Assembly: GCF_023100945.1 (NCBI RefSeq)
Contig: NZ_CP064689.1
Coordinates: 1,284,001-1,348,000 of the forward strand
Direction of reading: 5' to 3'
From: Bradyrhizobium sp. 200
Lineage (GTDB): Bacteria > Pseudomonadota > Alphaproteobacteria > Rhizobiales > Xanthobacteraceae
DNA length: 64,000 nucleotides
Shown here: in pieces, positions 17,966 through 27,341 of the stretch
How the letters are laid out: each line of letters opens with the position of its first letter
Position numbering within the stretch: position 1 is the first letter of the stretch
Program-made: the position numbers and the translations under genes
Notes under the pieces: generated by a model
Databases searched by the model: none
Told to the model about the DNA's origin: nothing
What the model saw: the letters and a program-made list of their open reading frames with translations, nothing else

Positions 17966-19018
17966 TCAGGCCCCCAGCCAGCGGCAGAGCCGGGGGGAGG
18001 CGAACTGCCGGACGGCCAGCAGCGCGGCGATAGAGAGCAGGATGGTCAAGCCGCAGCAAACGGCAAAGCCGGCGAGGCTGCCGAGCTGGCGCAGCGCGGT
18101 GTGATCGCGCAGCGCCATGACGATGAAGATGTGCCAGAGATAGATGAAGTAGCTGCCCGAGCCGAACCAGCCAAGCAGCGGCGATCTCGGTTGGATCGCG
18201 AACAGCGCAACGCAGAACAGGCCGGCATAGAGAAAGAAGGCGATCGAATCATAGGTGGCGGCGTCGCCAAGGCCGAGAATGCGCACGGCGGCATAGACCA
18301 TGTAGGCCGCCAGCACGGCGACAGGCAGCGCGCGGCGCACGCCCTGGTCGGTCAGGTCCGCGAACATCGCGGTCAGCGCGCCGAGCGCGACAAAGGAGAA
18401 CCAGAACGGAATGTCGCGCATGCGGACTTCGTCGAGCAATCCGTCCGAGGCGCCGAGCCCGGACATGGCAGGATCGAGGTAGCTGCCTGCAAGCAGGCCG
18501 CAGCCGATCGAGAGGATCAGCAGCGCCGCGATCCGTTTGCTTGCCGCCGGCTGTTCGCTGCCGCCAATCGCATAGACGAGCCACAGGCCGAACGTGCAGC
18601 AGACATAGACGAAGACGTAATAGTAGACGAAGACATATCCCAGCGAGAACCGGGCGAGCGTCGTGCCGATGCGGTGGTCCATCGCCGGGTTGTGCAACGC
18701 CATATAGGCATAGGCGGCGGCGAACGCGATCGCGTAGGGGATCAGCGCGGCCTTCAATCGTTTTGCGAGGGGCACGCGGCCGGAAAGCGCGGTCAGATAT
18801 CCTGATACGAACAGGAAGACCGGCACGCAGGGCCGCAGCGCCGCGTCGAGGGATTTTGCCCAGGCTACATCGAGCGGCTGCGGCAGCGAATGGATCCCGA
18901 TCACCATCAGGATGGCGAAGCCGCGCATGGCGTCGACGACGCCGTCGCGGCTTCTGGCCGGCGCCTGCGCGACGCTCAGGGATGCCGGGTTTGCCGGTAT
19001 GCGCTCCACGACCGTCAT
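17966..19018 (-). CDS. Acyltransferase family 3 membrane protein (first of a pair)
   Basis: A 350-residue integral membrane acyltransferase with about ten membrane segments. The start is typical: DAMRGFAILMVIGIHS with the conserved catalytic histidine in the first helix region, then RPCVPVFLFVSGYL with the Arg-X10-type motif. AT3 enzymes acetylate, succinylate or otherwise acylate exported sugars. Its ATG overlaps the stop of the second acyltransferase gene (ATGA), so both are made together. The sugar and acyl donor cannot be told from sequence. Confidence 0.88.
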   Translation of the reverse strand: MTVVERIPANPASLSVAQAPARSRDGVVDAMRGFAILMVIGIHSLPQPLDVAWAKSLDAALRPCVPVFLFVSGYLTALSGRVPLAKRLKAALIPYAIAFAAAYAYMALHNPAMDHRIGTTLARFSLGYVFVYYYVFVYVCCTFGLWLVYAIGGSEQPAASKRIAALLILSIGCGLLAGSYLDPAMSGLGASDGLLDEVRMRDIPFWFSFVALGALTAMFADLTDQGVRRALPVAVLAAYMVYAAVRILGLGDAATYDSIAFFLYAGLFCVALFAIQPRSPLLGWFGSGSYFIYLWHIFIVMALRDHTALRQLGSLAGFAVCCGLTILLSIAALLAVRQFASPRLCRWLGA

Positions 19019-20124
19019 GATGCGCTCTCCTGCCGCGAAATCGCGGGAGACGGTGCGGGCCTGATGGCGCGGCGATCGTAAGCCTCGGTCAGATATCGCC
19101 GCAGCGGCGTTTCGAATGTGCGCAGAGAGACGACGCTCGCGAACGCAAGGACGACGATTGCCACCGGCGCAAGGATCAGCCGTTCATGCGGCGACAGCGA
19201 AAGCAGGCGCGAGCCGAAGGTGATGATGACGGTTGCAACCGGAATATGCAGCATGTAGCAGGAATAGGTCAGCGGCGACCAGCGATCGAAGCGAAGCTGT
19301 GACAGCAGCGTGTCGCTTCCTGCGCAGTCGGCCTGAACCGCAAGCATCGCAACGGCGTAAATCGCCAGCAGGGCGGTCATCGTCGGCAGGAAGGAGCCAA
19401 GCGCGATAAACGCCGCCAATGACGCGGCGAGCGCGCCGGGAATCACCGGCCAGCGGGCGATCCGGTCGCGAAACAGATAGCAGGCCACGCCGAGGTTGAA
19501 GGCAGGCAGCGCCCTGAAGGCGCCGCCCTGGTTGATCCAGTCGGCCCATGGCGTCGTTGCTGCTGCCCATGCCCAAAGGGAGTTGGCGAGAGCGGTGACG
19601 ACCACGAGCGCAATGACCGCCTCCTTGCGGCGTTGCGCGATCAGCGCGACGATGGGGAAAAGCAGATAGCAGAACATTTCCGCCGACAGCGACCAGCTCG
19701 GGAAATTGAACGTCAGGCGCTCGCCGATGAATGCGTGAAGCAGCAGGAACTGGGCGGGCAGGTCGGAAAGCGGGTAACGGGCCGGGTTGTCGGTCCGGGC
19801 GGCGCCGAAATGAAGCGCGCCGGCAAGCGCCAGATAGAAGGCAAGCGTGACGAGATGCAGCGGATAGATGCGGGCGATGCGCCGCCACAGGAAGCGGCCG
19901 ATCGATGCGGCATCATTGACGCGATCGAAATACTGGCGGGCGATGACGAAGCCGGAGACCACAAAGAACAGATCGACGAACAGATTGAAGTGCCAGGTGC
20001 GCGCGACCATGAAACGGCCGATTGTCACATCCTTGAAGTAATCCGAATAGTGCAGGATCACCACGGCGCCGGCCGCAATGATCCGCAACCCATCCTGATG
20101 CCTTGTGGTGCTGCTGTCATTCAA
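19015..20124 (-). CDS. Acyltransferase family 3 membrane protein (second of a pair)
   Basis: A 369-residue protein from TTG at 20124 (GGAG about 10 bases upstream); codons farther upstream overlap the preceding glycosyltransferase region and do not look like family sequence. AT3 hallmarks: HQDGLRIIAAGAVVILHYSD with the catalytic histidine, and NLFVDLFFVVSGFVIARQYF. About ten membrane segments. It belongs to the OafA/NodX-like branch and would add an acyl group to the polymer. Two different AT3 genes in tandem suggest two decorated positions on the repeat unit. Confidence 0.87.
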   Translation of the reverse strand: MNDSSTTRHQDGLRIIAAGAVVILHYSDYFKDVTIGRFMVARTWHFNLFVDLFFVVSGFVIARQYFDRVNDAASIGRFLWRRIARIYPLHLVTLAFYLALAGALHFGAARTDNPARYPLSDLPAQFLLLHAFIGERLTFNFPSWSLSAEMFCYLLFPIVALIAQRRKEAVIALVVVTALANSLWAWAAATTPWADWINQGGAFRALPAFNLGVACYLFRDRIARWPVIPGALAASLAAFIALGSFLPTMTALLAIYAVAMLAVQADCAGSDTLLSQLRFDRWSPLTYSCYMLHIPVATVIITFGSRLLSLSPHERLILAPVAIVVLAFASVVSLRTFETPLRRYLTEAYDRRAIRPAPSPAISRQESAS

Positions 20125-20168
20125 GGCTGCGGTACTCCGGACTCGAACTTTCTCGGGCGCGGCGAGTG

Positions 20169-21203
20169 TCAGGCGGCAAGCCGGGCGATCAGGCTGACGA
20201 CTGCTTCGCGGTCGCCGCGCGCCAGATCGTTCCAGCGGGCCAGATTTTGCACCGCCTGCGCCGCATAGCGGGCGCGCCAGTTCTCGTCCGTCAGGGCAGC
20301 CGCGATCCGCGCGGCCGCACAAGCAGGATCGGCGGTATCGACATGGATGCCGGATTCGCCGAGCACCTCGCGGAAGATGGCGGCATCGGGGGCGATGATC
20401 GGCAGGCCGGCGTATTGCGCCTCCAGCAGCGGCAATCCCAAGCCTTCGTCATGGGAAGTGCAGATGAACAGGTCGGCATCGTCAAGCAACTGATTGACCC
20501 GCTCAGTGGACTGATATCCATGCAGCGTCACGCCCGGTTGTCCCTCAAGCGTTTGCCAGTCGTTACCCCAGCCCGGCCTTCCAACGATATCCAGTGTCGC
20601 TTCCGGAAATCCCTGCATGCGCAACGCGTCGAGGATTTTCGCCGCAGTCACGAAATTCTTGCGCGGCTCCACCGTACCCAGCGCGATCAGCCGAAGCGGC
20701 TGGGGCCGCGCGCCGCGTTCGCCGCGTTGCTTGGACTCGAGGCCAAACACGTTGCGAACCGACGGTCGATAGAGCGTCACCTCGGCATCGGGCCGGCAAT
20801 GCTTGGCAAGTTTGCGCCTTGTATCGCCGGAATTGGCCAGAAAGCGGGGATAATGGCGCAACGTGAGCTTGAACGGCCCGGCCATGTAAAGTCGGGCGCG
20901 CATATTGAGCTCGGCGCGCCGCGTGATCAGGAAGTCATCATGGATATAGGGCAGCACCCGCGATGCAAACGGCCGCAGCAGCGGGCTTGGCGGAAAGCCG
21001 GGGCATAGCAGGATCGAGGATGAGGCGGCGAGCCGCATCGGCAATCCCAGGGTCTGCGTCGTCACCATCTGGCGAAGACCCTGTGCCCGCACCGGTACGA
21101 CATCGAGCGGCGCCAGCGCGGCCTCGGAGAACAGCTCCAGCGTGATGCGTTCGAGACCGGTGACGTGACGTCCGAGATGGGTGTTGTCGACATAGATAGT
21201 CAT
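20169..21203 (-). CDS. Glycosyltransferase family 4
   Basis: A 344-residue GT-B enzyme. The N-terminus MTIYVDNTHLGRHVTGLERI, the Rossmann start LRLIALGTVEPRKNF near residue 170 and the donor site SHDEGLGLPLLEAQYAGLP near residue 252 (EX7E) identify a GT4 of the type found with mannosyltransferases. It is the fourth non-initiating glycosyltransferase of the locus. Transcribed with the flanking polymerase and acyltransferase genes. Confidence 0.9.
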   Translation of the reverse strand: MTIYVDNTHLGRHVTGLERITLELFSEAALAPLDVVPVRAQGLRQMVTTQTLGLPMRLAASSSILLCPGFPPSPLLRPFASRVLPYIHDDFLITRRAELNMRARLYMAGPFKLTLRHYPRFLANSGDTRRKLAKHCRPDAEVTLYRPSVRNVFGLESKQRGERGARPQPLRLIALGTVEPRKNFVTAAKILDALRMQGFPEATLDIVGRPGWGNDWQTLEGQPGVTLHGYQSTERVNQLLDDADLFICTSHDEGLGLPLLEAQYAGLPIIAPDAAIFREVLGESGIHVDTADPACAAARIAAALTDENWRARYAAQAVQNLARWNDLARGDREAVVSLIARLAA

Positions 21204-21221
21204 GCGAAAGGAGATCCCGTG

Positions 21222-22616
21222 TTATGCCGGAACGGACCGGTAGCTGATGGGTGTGCGGACTTGCGCGGGCACGGCAACGCGCCGCGGCTCGCGCGGCAGC
21301 AAGATCAAAATGAGGATCACGAACTGCGCGAGCTGAATGTTCTTCGAGGAGAAGCTCACCGAACTGGCGGCGATGATGACGATCAGCAGCACGATGGCCC
21401 ATGCCGCCCGGTTCGAACGGCGCAGCAATTCGACGAAGAAACAGACCAGTCCGACTGTCAGCAGGATGGTGTGGATGAGGCCGAACTGAACGGTGGAGGA
21501 AATCCAGAAGTTCTCGATGCCGTAGTTGAGGCCAAGCTGCGACTGCAGCGCATTGACCCGAACCGGGTTGGGACCGAGGATCAGTTCGTGCCAGTCGAAA
21601 TGCGAGAGCAGGCTGAAGGTGGCGAAGCGCGCCAGCGTGCTGCCCTTGTCGGAAGAGAAGCGCAGCAGCATTTTGTCGAAAATGCCGAGGTCGAGCGCGG
21701 CGAAGACGATGGCGCCGGCGGCGAACAGCACGCAGATCGCGAGAATTGCCGCGGGAAGCGGCGTTCGCTTGCCCCGCATCAAGCGGAACACTTCAAAGCT
21801 CCCGACCAGCCCGATCATCGCCAGCACCGTGACCAGCGACGTTCGCCCGCCAAAGGCCATCAGCGATCCCAGGCTGAATGCGATCAGCGGCAACCGCACC
21901 AGGAGCGGCGGACAGATCGCCGGACGAAGCACCAGCGCCAGCACGTAGGCGCCGACAACGCCGGATGCCGTGAGCGGGTGGCCCAGCAGCGCCGCGGAGC
22001 GCCATTCTCCCATCACCACGACGTCACCGAGCGTCAGCGGGATCAGCCGGTGCCCGGAGAAATACTCATAGTATCCGAGCACGACGTTCAGGAGGATCGT
22101 GAAATGAATGGCCCAGACCAGCGGGCGCCTTTGCGTGAGCGACAATTGCCACAACACCATCGCAATCAGGATCGGCAGCAGAAACGTGTCGATGATGACC
22201 GTGAACGGTCGTTCGAGCACCAGCACCTGGATCAGCAGAAACAGCCAGCAGAGGAGATACGCCAGCAGCAGCTTCGATTCGGAGAATATCCGGTTGATCT
22301 CGCCGACTGGCCCGCGGCTGCGCATCAACAGGAGAGCGAATGCGAGCAAGCTGAAATACGTTGTCGGGTGCAGCTTTTCGTAAAAATTTCCGCCGGCCGT
22401 CAAATAGTGGATTTTCCAGTTGGTCAGAACGGAGGACGAGAGCGTGAACGTCGCGATGACGGCCAGCAGCATCAAGCCGGTCGCGATCCGTTCGATGAAC
22501 GCGTCGGCATTCGCGATGCGCCCATGCGCATAAGAAGCTGGTCGCAGCACCGGCGACGCTGGGCGGCGACGATGCACCTGCGCGGCGCCGGCCGGTCCAT
22601 GCAATGGTCCGCGCAC
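21222..22616 (-). CDS. O-antigen ligase/polymerase family membrane protein (Wzy-like, ExoQ-like)
   Basis: A 464-residue membrane protein with about 10-12 hydrophobic segments and a large periplasmic loop, as in Wzy_C proteins. Visible: GHPLTASGVVGAYVLALV before the loop and the GGRTSLVTVLAMIGLVG region in the middle. The likely start is GTG at 22616, directly after the stop of the BY-kinase gene; an open frame farther upstream is a shadow of that gene. It would polymerise flipped repeat units on the periplasmic side. Coupling to the Wzz-like kinase gene fits control of chain length. Confidence 0.85.
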   Translation of the reverse strand: MRGPLHGPAGAAQVHRRRPASPVLRPASYAHGRIANADAFIERIATGLMLLAVIATFTLSSSVLTNWKIHYLTAGGNFYEKLHPTTYFSLLAFALLLMRSRGPVGEINRIFSESKLLLAYLLCWLFLLIQVLVLERPFTVIIDTFLLPILIAMVLWQLSLTQRRPLVWAIHFTILLNVVLGYYEYFSGHRLIPLTLGDVVVMGEWRSAALLGHPLTASGVVGAYVLALVLRPAICPPLLVRLPLIAFSLGSLMAFGGRTSLVTVLAMIGLVGSFEVFRLMRGKRTPLPAAILAICVLFAAGAIVFAALDLGIFDKMLLRFSSDKGSTLARFATFSLLSHFDWHELILGPNPVRVNALQSQLGLNYGIENFWISSTVQFGLIHTILLTVGLVCFFVELLRRSNRAAWAIVLLIVIIAASSVSFSSKNIQLAQFVILILILLPREPRRVAVPAQVRTPISYRSVPA

Positions 22617-22618
22617 TC

Positions 22619-24934
22619 TCACCGCGCCGCTCCGGCATGGAGGCTCGCGGTGCCGTACGGCTTGAGATAGGCCGAGCTGCGGTAATAGTCGTAGAACTGC
22701 AGGCGGCTGAGATCGACGCGGGTCAGCACCGTGCCCATGACCCGGTCGCTCACCGGGGAGAGCAGGTCCATGGCATGGGACAGCACTTCGCGCGGCGTCT
22801 GGTCCCAGGCCAGCGCCAGAATGATGCGGTCGGCCAGTTCGGCGAGCGCACGGCCATCGACCAGGGGCACCAGCGGCGGCGAGTCGATCACGATCAGTTC
22901 GTAACGGTGACGGAAATGATCGAGAACGTCGACGATTCGGTCGGAGAACATCAGCTCCGTGATGTATTCGACCTCGTTGATCCTGGTCGACGGCAGAATC
23001 GAAAGCCCGGTGCTGGGATCCACCAGAATGGCGTGTTCCGGCGCAGTCTGGCCGATCGCGACTTCCAGCAGCCCGGCGTCGGCGCGCGGACACAGCGAAC
23101 GGGTCACCTGCGGATTGCGCAGGTCGCCATCGATGAGAAGGGTCCGGATGCCGAGCATCGCCAGCGATTGCGCAAGATTGATGGAGAGCGTGGTCTTGCC
23201 CTCGCTGTCGAGCGCGGAGGTGACCTGCACGACCTTCACCGGCTGCGACCGCATCGTCCGTTGCAGCGCGAGGCGAACGGCACGGATCGCTTCCGCGAAG
23301 AACGTGCCGGGTTCGTCGATCGCATATCGCGTCAAAGGCGGCTGCAGCGGCGCCGGCAGCAGTTTCGTGCTCTTCGGATCATAGCGGCCGAGTTCGTTGC
23401 GTCCGCGCTTGGCGAGGCGGGCCAGTTCGCGCGCGCCGATCAACGGGACCGCGGCCAGCGCCGGTACGCCCGAAATGGCTTCCGCCTGTTCGAGCGTCTT
23501 GATGCGGCCGTCGAGATAGTCGGCGAGGAACGCCAGCACGCTGCCCGCACCGAGCCCGAGCATCAACGCAAGGCCCAGGATCAGCATCGTCTTGGGAGAC
23601 GAAGGCCTGATCGGAATGCTGGCCTTGGTCACGATCCGGGAATCCGGCATCTCCAGGCTCTCTTGCGCCGTCGTTTCCTTGGAGCGCGCCAGATAGGATT
23701 CATACTGTGTGCGGTTGGCCTCGGCCTCGCGCTGCAGTTCGCGCAAGCGCACCTGCGCCTGGCCTGAGGAAGTGGACACGCCCTGGAGTTGGTCGAGGTT
23801 CTGCTGCAGCGACGTTTCGCGGGAGCGCGCCACGTCGTAATCGTGCTTCGTGCTCTCCAGTATTCGCCGGATTTCTTCGTTGATCAGCCTCTGGGTATCG
23901 CGCCGCTGTGCCCGAACGTTGGCGACGAGCGGGTGACGCGCGCCGTACTTGCTGGAGAGATCCGCTTCGTTCTTGGCGATGTCGGCATACTGGGTGCGCA
24001 GCTTGGTGATCATTTCCGAGGAAATGGCGGCGTTGATGCCGCCGGGATCGCCGCCGGATTTCGCGATGTCCTGGATCTGCTCATACTTTGCCCGCGCCTC
24101 CGCTGTTTGCACGCGTGCGGCAATCAGCTTGTTGTTGAGGTCGGTGATCTGCTGGTCGTTGAGCGTTACGCCCTGCGACACCATCAGGTTATTGGCGGAG
24201 CGATAATCCTCGACCGCCTTTTCAGAAGCGACGACCTTCGACTTCAGCTCGTCGATCTGGCCGCCGAGCCAGTTCGCGGCAATGCGTGTGGCATCGTACT
24301 TGGCGCGAACCTGCTCGTCGAAATACGCATCCGCAATCGCGTTGGCGATGGTGGCGGCTTTCTGCGGCGATTCCGAATTGACGGCGATGTCGACGAGGAA
24401 GGTGGTGCCCTGCCGCGTCACCTTCATCCGCTTCTGCAGGATCTCCACCGATCGCGCTCTCGCCGCGTCTTCCGGGTTGGCGCCGTCGCTCGGTCCGCTG
24501 CTGCTGAACAGCCGCCGGATCGGATCGAGGAGGCCGGGCTTCGGTTTGAATTCCGCATCTTCCGTCAGCTTCAGCTTGCCGACGACGCGCACCAGTATCG
24601 CAACCGACTGGATCAGCAGTGTCTGGCTTTCGATGGTGGCATCGTCGGTGCCGAAGTTCGACAGCACGGACTGGTTGGTCTCGACGACATTGGCACGGCG
24701 CGGATCGACCAGTACGGTCGACGTCGCCGTATATAGCGTGGTGGCGAGCAACAAATAGGTCAGCGCCAGCCCGAGCAGGGCCAGGGCCGGCAGCGCCACC
24801 AGTCTGTAGCGGCGGCGCAGGATGCGCCCCATCTCGCGCAGATCGACGGTCGGATATTGCCAGCTTTGCGCGGGGGGGCGGGCAGCCGGCTCGTCGGGGA
24901 TCACATAGGGCAGGTCAGAATTGCGCTGTAACAT
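22619..24934 (-). CDS. Polysaccharide co-polymerase / BY-type tyrosine autokinase (Wzz-Wzc fusion)
   Basis: A 771-residue inner-membrane protein. The Wzz domain has its first membrane span at about residues 44-66, a long periplasmic coiled region rich in Q and E, then the PxxP-type stretch IPIRPSSPKT and a second span at about 437-458. The kinase domain follows with Walker A (SALDSEGKTTLSINLA), Walker A' (LLIDGDLRNP) and Walker B (LIVIDSPPLVP). The tail holds a tyrosine cluster (FYDYYRSSAYLKPYG) for autophosphorylation. Such proteins set chain length and drive Wzy assembly through cycles of Tyr phosphorylation. No low-molecular-weight Tyr phosphatase lies nearby; a PPP-type phosphatase does. 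Confidence 0.93.
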   Translation of the reverse strand: MLQRNSDLPYVIPDEPAARPPAQSWQYPTVDLREMGRILRRRYRLVALPALALLGLALTYLLLATTLYTATSTVLVDPRRANVVETNQSVLSNFGTDDATIESQTLLIQSVAILVRVVGKLKLTEDAEFKPKPGLLDPIRRLFSSSGPSDGANPEDAARARSVEILQKRMKVTRQGTTFLVDIAVNSESPQKAATIANAIADAYFDEQVRAKYDATRIAANWLGGQIDELKSKVVASEKAVEDYRSANNLMVSQGVTLNDQQITDLNNKLIAARVQTAEARAKYEQIQDIAKSGGDPGGINAAISSEMITKLRTQYADIAKNEADLSSKYGARHPLVANVRAQRRDTQRLINEEIRRILESTKHDYDVARSRETSLQQNLDQLQGVSTSSGQAQVRLRELQREAEANRTQYESYLARSKETTAQESLEMPDSRIVTKASIPIRPSSPKTMLILGLALMLGLGAGSVLAFLADYLDGRIKTLEQAEAISGVPALAAVPLIGARELARLAKRGRNELGRYDPKSTKLLPAPLQPPLTRYAIDEPGTFFAEAIRAVRLALQRTMRSQPVKVVQVTSALDSEGKTTLSINLAQSLAMLGIRTLLIDGDLRNPQVTRSLCPRADAGLLEVAIGQTAPEHAILVDPSTGLSILPSTRINEVEYITELMFSDRIVDVLDHFRHRYELIVIDSPPLVPLVDGRALAELADRIILALAWDQTPREVLSHAMDLLSPVSDRVMGTVLTRVDLSRLQFYDYYRSSAYLKPYGTASLHAGAAR

Positions 24935-26342
24935 TCATTCCTACCAGGTGTTTGTCGAAGGTGAAGACGGGAATGTCGCTATCGCGCTTGGTGTAGCGGT
25001 AGTAGGCGGAAACGGCCGCGAAACGATTGACGAGATATTTGACGCGCGTGTCTGATGTGAGCACGTTGTCCTTGCGGAGCTGACCGAAGAACTTGTCGTT
25101 CTCGTAACCGCCCGCGAGCGAGACGATGATGTTGCGCCGCAGTTCGTAATCGAGGCCAAGCTGCACCGCGTTGGCGAGCACGCCGGTGGCACTGGTGTCA
25201 GTGGTCTGCGTCACGAGCTGCTCGGCATTGAAGTGCACGTCGAGCAGGCGCGTCGGCCGCCATGTCAGCCGCGCGCGGTAGGAGGGGCCCTCGATGTTGC
25301 CGATCGACGGATCGTCGAAACGCTGCTGGACGTAGCCGGCGCCGAACTCGCCGGTCACCAGATTGCTTAAGCCGACCGTGACTCCGGTCAGCGCGCGATA
25401 CCCTTGCGAGTCCAGCGTGTGGCCCGGCGTTCCCCTGATGTCGCGCTGATTGCCTTCCACGCCGCCGAACCAGCCGAGGGTGGAAGAGATCGCATAGTCG
25501 ATCCGGCTGTGCAGTGCGTAGATCTGGCCGTCGCGGGCGTCCTGGTTGATGACGGTGCCGTCCTGCGCGCGCGTCGATCCATAGTCGTAGGAATCGGTGC
25601 GGAAGCCGACCGAGGTCGTCAGCTTGTTGAATTCCTTGCGCAGCGTGACGTCGCCGGACATCAGATTGTATGGCGTCGGCGATATGGCGTTGGCGGGGGA
25701 AGTGAGCGTGCCGACGCCTTCGTTCAGATGCGCGATCTGAAAGCTGCCCAGCAGCATCGTGTCTTTCGTGATGTCGATCCAGCCATTGCCCTTCAGGCTG
25801 GCATTGGTCTGGTTCAGGCTCGAAAACTGGTTATAGGTCGTCGACTGCGCATCCAGTTTCAGATCAACGCCATGCCGCCCCCATAGCGAGTGCGCGCGCA
25901 GGGTCGGCTCAATGACCGCCGCGATATCGGAGCGCTGTGCGGTGTTCGACGCAAAGACGTTGCTGTCGTAAAAGGTACCGGCGGTCAGCGACGGGTTGAA
26001 CATCCAGGAGCCGGAGCGAATGCCGACGGGTTCATAGCCGGGCTGTTGTCGCTTCTTCACCGGCATGTCCTCGGGCGGAATCTCTTCGCGGTTGTCCGGG
26101 TCGGTCCTGTCCGGCAGCGATGACGGTTCAAAGATCTTCTGCGCGTTCCAGGGAGAAGCGAATTCTCCGCTGGTCCACGGAATGGCCTGTGCATTCGCCG
26201 ACGACCCAAGACCCAGCAGGATTGCCGCCGCCGGGATCGGCAAGAGGTTGAAGCGGTATCGGCCGCGCACGCGAACGGAACGGAATCGCTCTCCGCTTCT
26301 TCCAGGCGCATTCAACCATGCAAATGTTAACTCGGATCCCAT
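24915..26342 (-). CDS. Outer-membrane beta-barrel protein of the exopolysaccharide locus
   Basis: A 475-residue protein from ATG at 26342 (GTG at 26345 adjacent; AAGGGA upstream). A signal peptide ends near NAQA at about residue 50, preceded by an unusually long basic leader. The mature part starts with a proline-rich, charged segment (REEIPPEDMPVKKRQQ), then a run of amphipathic strands in beta-barrel style (SLTAGTFYDSNVFAS, GEFGAGYVQQRF) and ends with a terminal aromatic residue (MNVTAQF). It fits the outer_membrane beta-barrel (BBP2) proteins seen in rhizobial EPS loci. Its 3' end overlaps the BY-kinase start by 20 bases. Probable export or surface-retention role. Confidence 0.8.
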   Translation of the reverse strand: MGSELTFAWLNAPGRSGERFRSVRVRGRYRFNLLPIPAAAILLGLGSSANAQAIPWTSGEFASPWNAQKIFEPSSLPDRTDPDNREEIPPEDMPVKKRQQPGYEPVGIRSGSWMFNPSLTAGTFYDSNVFASNTAQRSDIAAVIEPTLRAHSLWGRHGVDLKLDAQSTTYNQFSSLNQTNASLKGNGWIDITKDTMLLGSFQIAHLNEGVGTLTSPANAISPTPYNLMSGDVTLRKEFNKLTTSVGFRTDSYDYGSTRAQDGTVINQDARDGQIYALHSRIDYAISSTLGWFGGVEGNQRDIRGTPGHTLDSQGYRALTGVTVGLSNLVTGEFGAGYVQQRFDDPSIGNIEGPSYRARLTWRPTRLLDVHFNAEQLVTQTTDTSATGVLANAVQLGLDYELRRNIIVSLAGGYENDKFFGQLRKDNVLTSDTRVKYLVNRFAAVSAYYRYTKRDSDIPVFTFDKHLVGMNVTAQF

Positions 26343-26636
26343 CACCCATCCCTTGCGGGAACACGAAGGCGGCGAACACTTGACAGGCGAGGCCCATCGC
26401 TCAGAAAATGATCGTCGACTGCGCATTAGAACGGCAGGCCTCATACTCGGTACGCGGGCGCAAGGTTTTTGAGTTGTGAGATTGAAGTGATGCGCTCGGC
26501 TGCAACGCGCCTTGCCGGAAAAAGTTTTCCTCGCGCCGCAAAATATTTCGCATCGCAAAACGTTTGATGTGACGACGACGCAACACACGTCGTCATCCGC
26601 TCGCGCGCGGCATGCACCTGATCGGGTTCCGCGGCG
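26343..26636. other. Gap between outer-membrane barrel and Wza genes
   Basis: About 290 bases with no gene. It is less GC-rich than its flanks near 26510-26565 and carries an 8-bp perfect hairpin at 26570-26595. It may hold a promoter for the barrel-kinase-polymerase operon. Confidence 0.35.
26570..26595 (-). terminator. Hairpin downstream of the wza-like gene
   Basis: TGACGACG at 26570-26577 pairs with CGTCGTCA at 26588-26595 around a 10-base loop, about 40 bases beyond the stop of the Wza-like gene. No clear U-run follows on the minus strand, so an intrinsic terminator is only possible. Confidence 0.3.
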
Positions 26637-27224
26637 CTAGAAGTAGCGTTCCGGAATCCGAATGTTGTCGCCCGGAAACACCGGAACAGGAGCATCGAGA
26701 GGAAAGGTCTCCTCTGCACCGGCGCCTGAGCGGCGCAGATAGACCTTTCTCTCGTTGGCGCGATATGTGAATCCGCCGGCGCTTGCGACCGCATCCAGGA
26801 CCGTCAGGCCATGGCGATACGGGTATTCGCCACTCTTCTTGACTTCGCCGAGGATGTAATAGGGGCGATACTGCGCGATCTCGACGTTCACGCGCGGATC
26901 ACGCACGATTCCCTTTGCTAGCGCGGATGCGATCGACTTCTCGAGCTGCCGCGTCGTGGCGCCGGCAGCCTTTATATGGCCGGCGAGCGGAATCGAAACC
27001 TGGCCGGTGTTGTCGATTTCATACTCGCCGGTGATGTCGGATTCGCCGTAGACCTTCAGCCTGATTCGGTCGTTCGGGCCAAGGATGTAACTTTCCGCAG
27101 ACGTTGCGGGTGGCGGCGTCTGTGCAGAGGCATGAACCGAAAGGCCGGCACTGATGCCGGCGATCGCAAAGACGAAAAGAAGTAAGTGAAGCGTCAGGCC
27201 GGCGCGGGACGACCGTTGCTGCAT
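26637..27224 (-). CDS. Polysaccharide export protein, short Wza/ExoF-like
   Basis: A 195-residue protein from ATG 27224, with GGAG eight bases upstream. A signal peptide (LLLFVFAIAGISAGLSVHASA) is followed by the Poly_export domain (YILGPNDRIRLKVYGE, then GQVSIPLAGHIKAAG) and an SLBB-type domain (YYILGEVKKSGEYPY). No lipobox cysteine is seen and the C-terminal amphipathic helix that forms the E. coli Wza pore is missing; the protein ends shortly after the SLBB unit. This short form is common in alphaproteobacteria and implies another outer-membrane partner, plausibly the adjacent beta-barrel protein. Confidence 0.9.
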   Translation of the reverse strand: MQQRSSRAGLTLHLLLFVFAIAGISAGLSVHASAQTPPPATSAESYILGPNDRIRLKVYGESDITGEYEIDNTGQVSIPLAGHIKAAGATTRQLEKSIASALAKGIVRDPRVNVEIAQYRPYYILGEVKKSGEYPYRHGLTVLDAVASAGGFTYRANERKVYLRRSGAGAEETFPLDAPVPVFPGDNIRIPERYF

Positions 27225-27341
27225 GGCTGCATCTCCGTGAATGCACGTACAGCCGCCGATCATAGAGAAGCAAAAAAGGCGAAAGAATGTGATGCGCGAG
27301 TTCCAATTGAGTCGGAACGTGCGTGTGCGCATCACAACGCA

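Noticed and set aside
16500..18059. 519-codon frame on the same strand as Wzx
   Set aside because: Arg/Ala-rich translation typical of an out-of-frame high-GC shadow; the 479-residue frame has the membrane pattern.
21165..22670. Long plus-strand open frame opposite the Wzy-like gene
   Set aside because: Gln/Arg-rich shadow of the membrane protein on the other strand.
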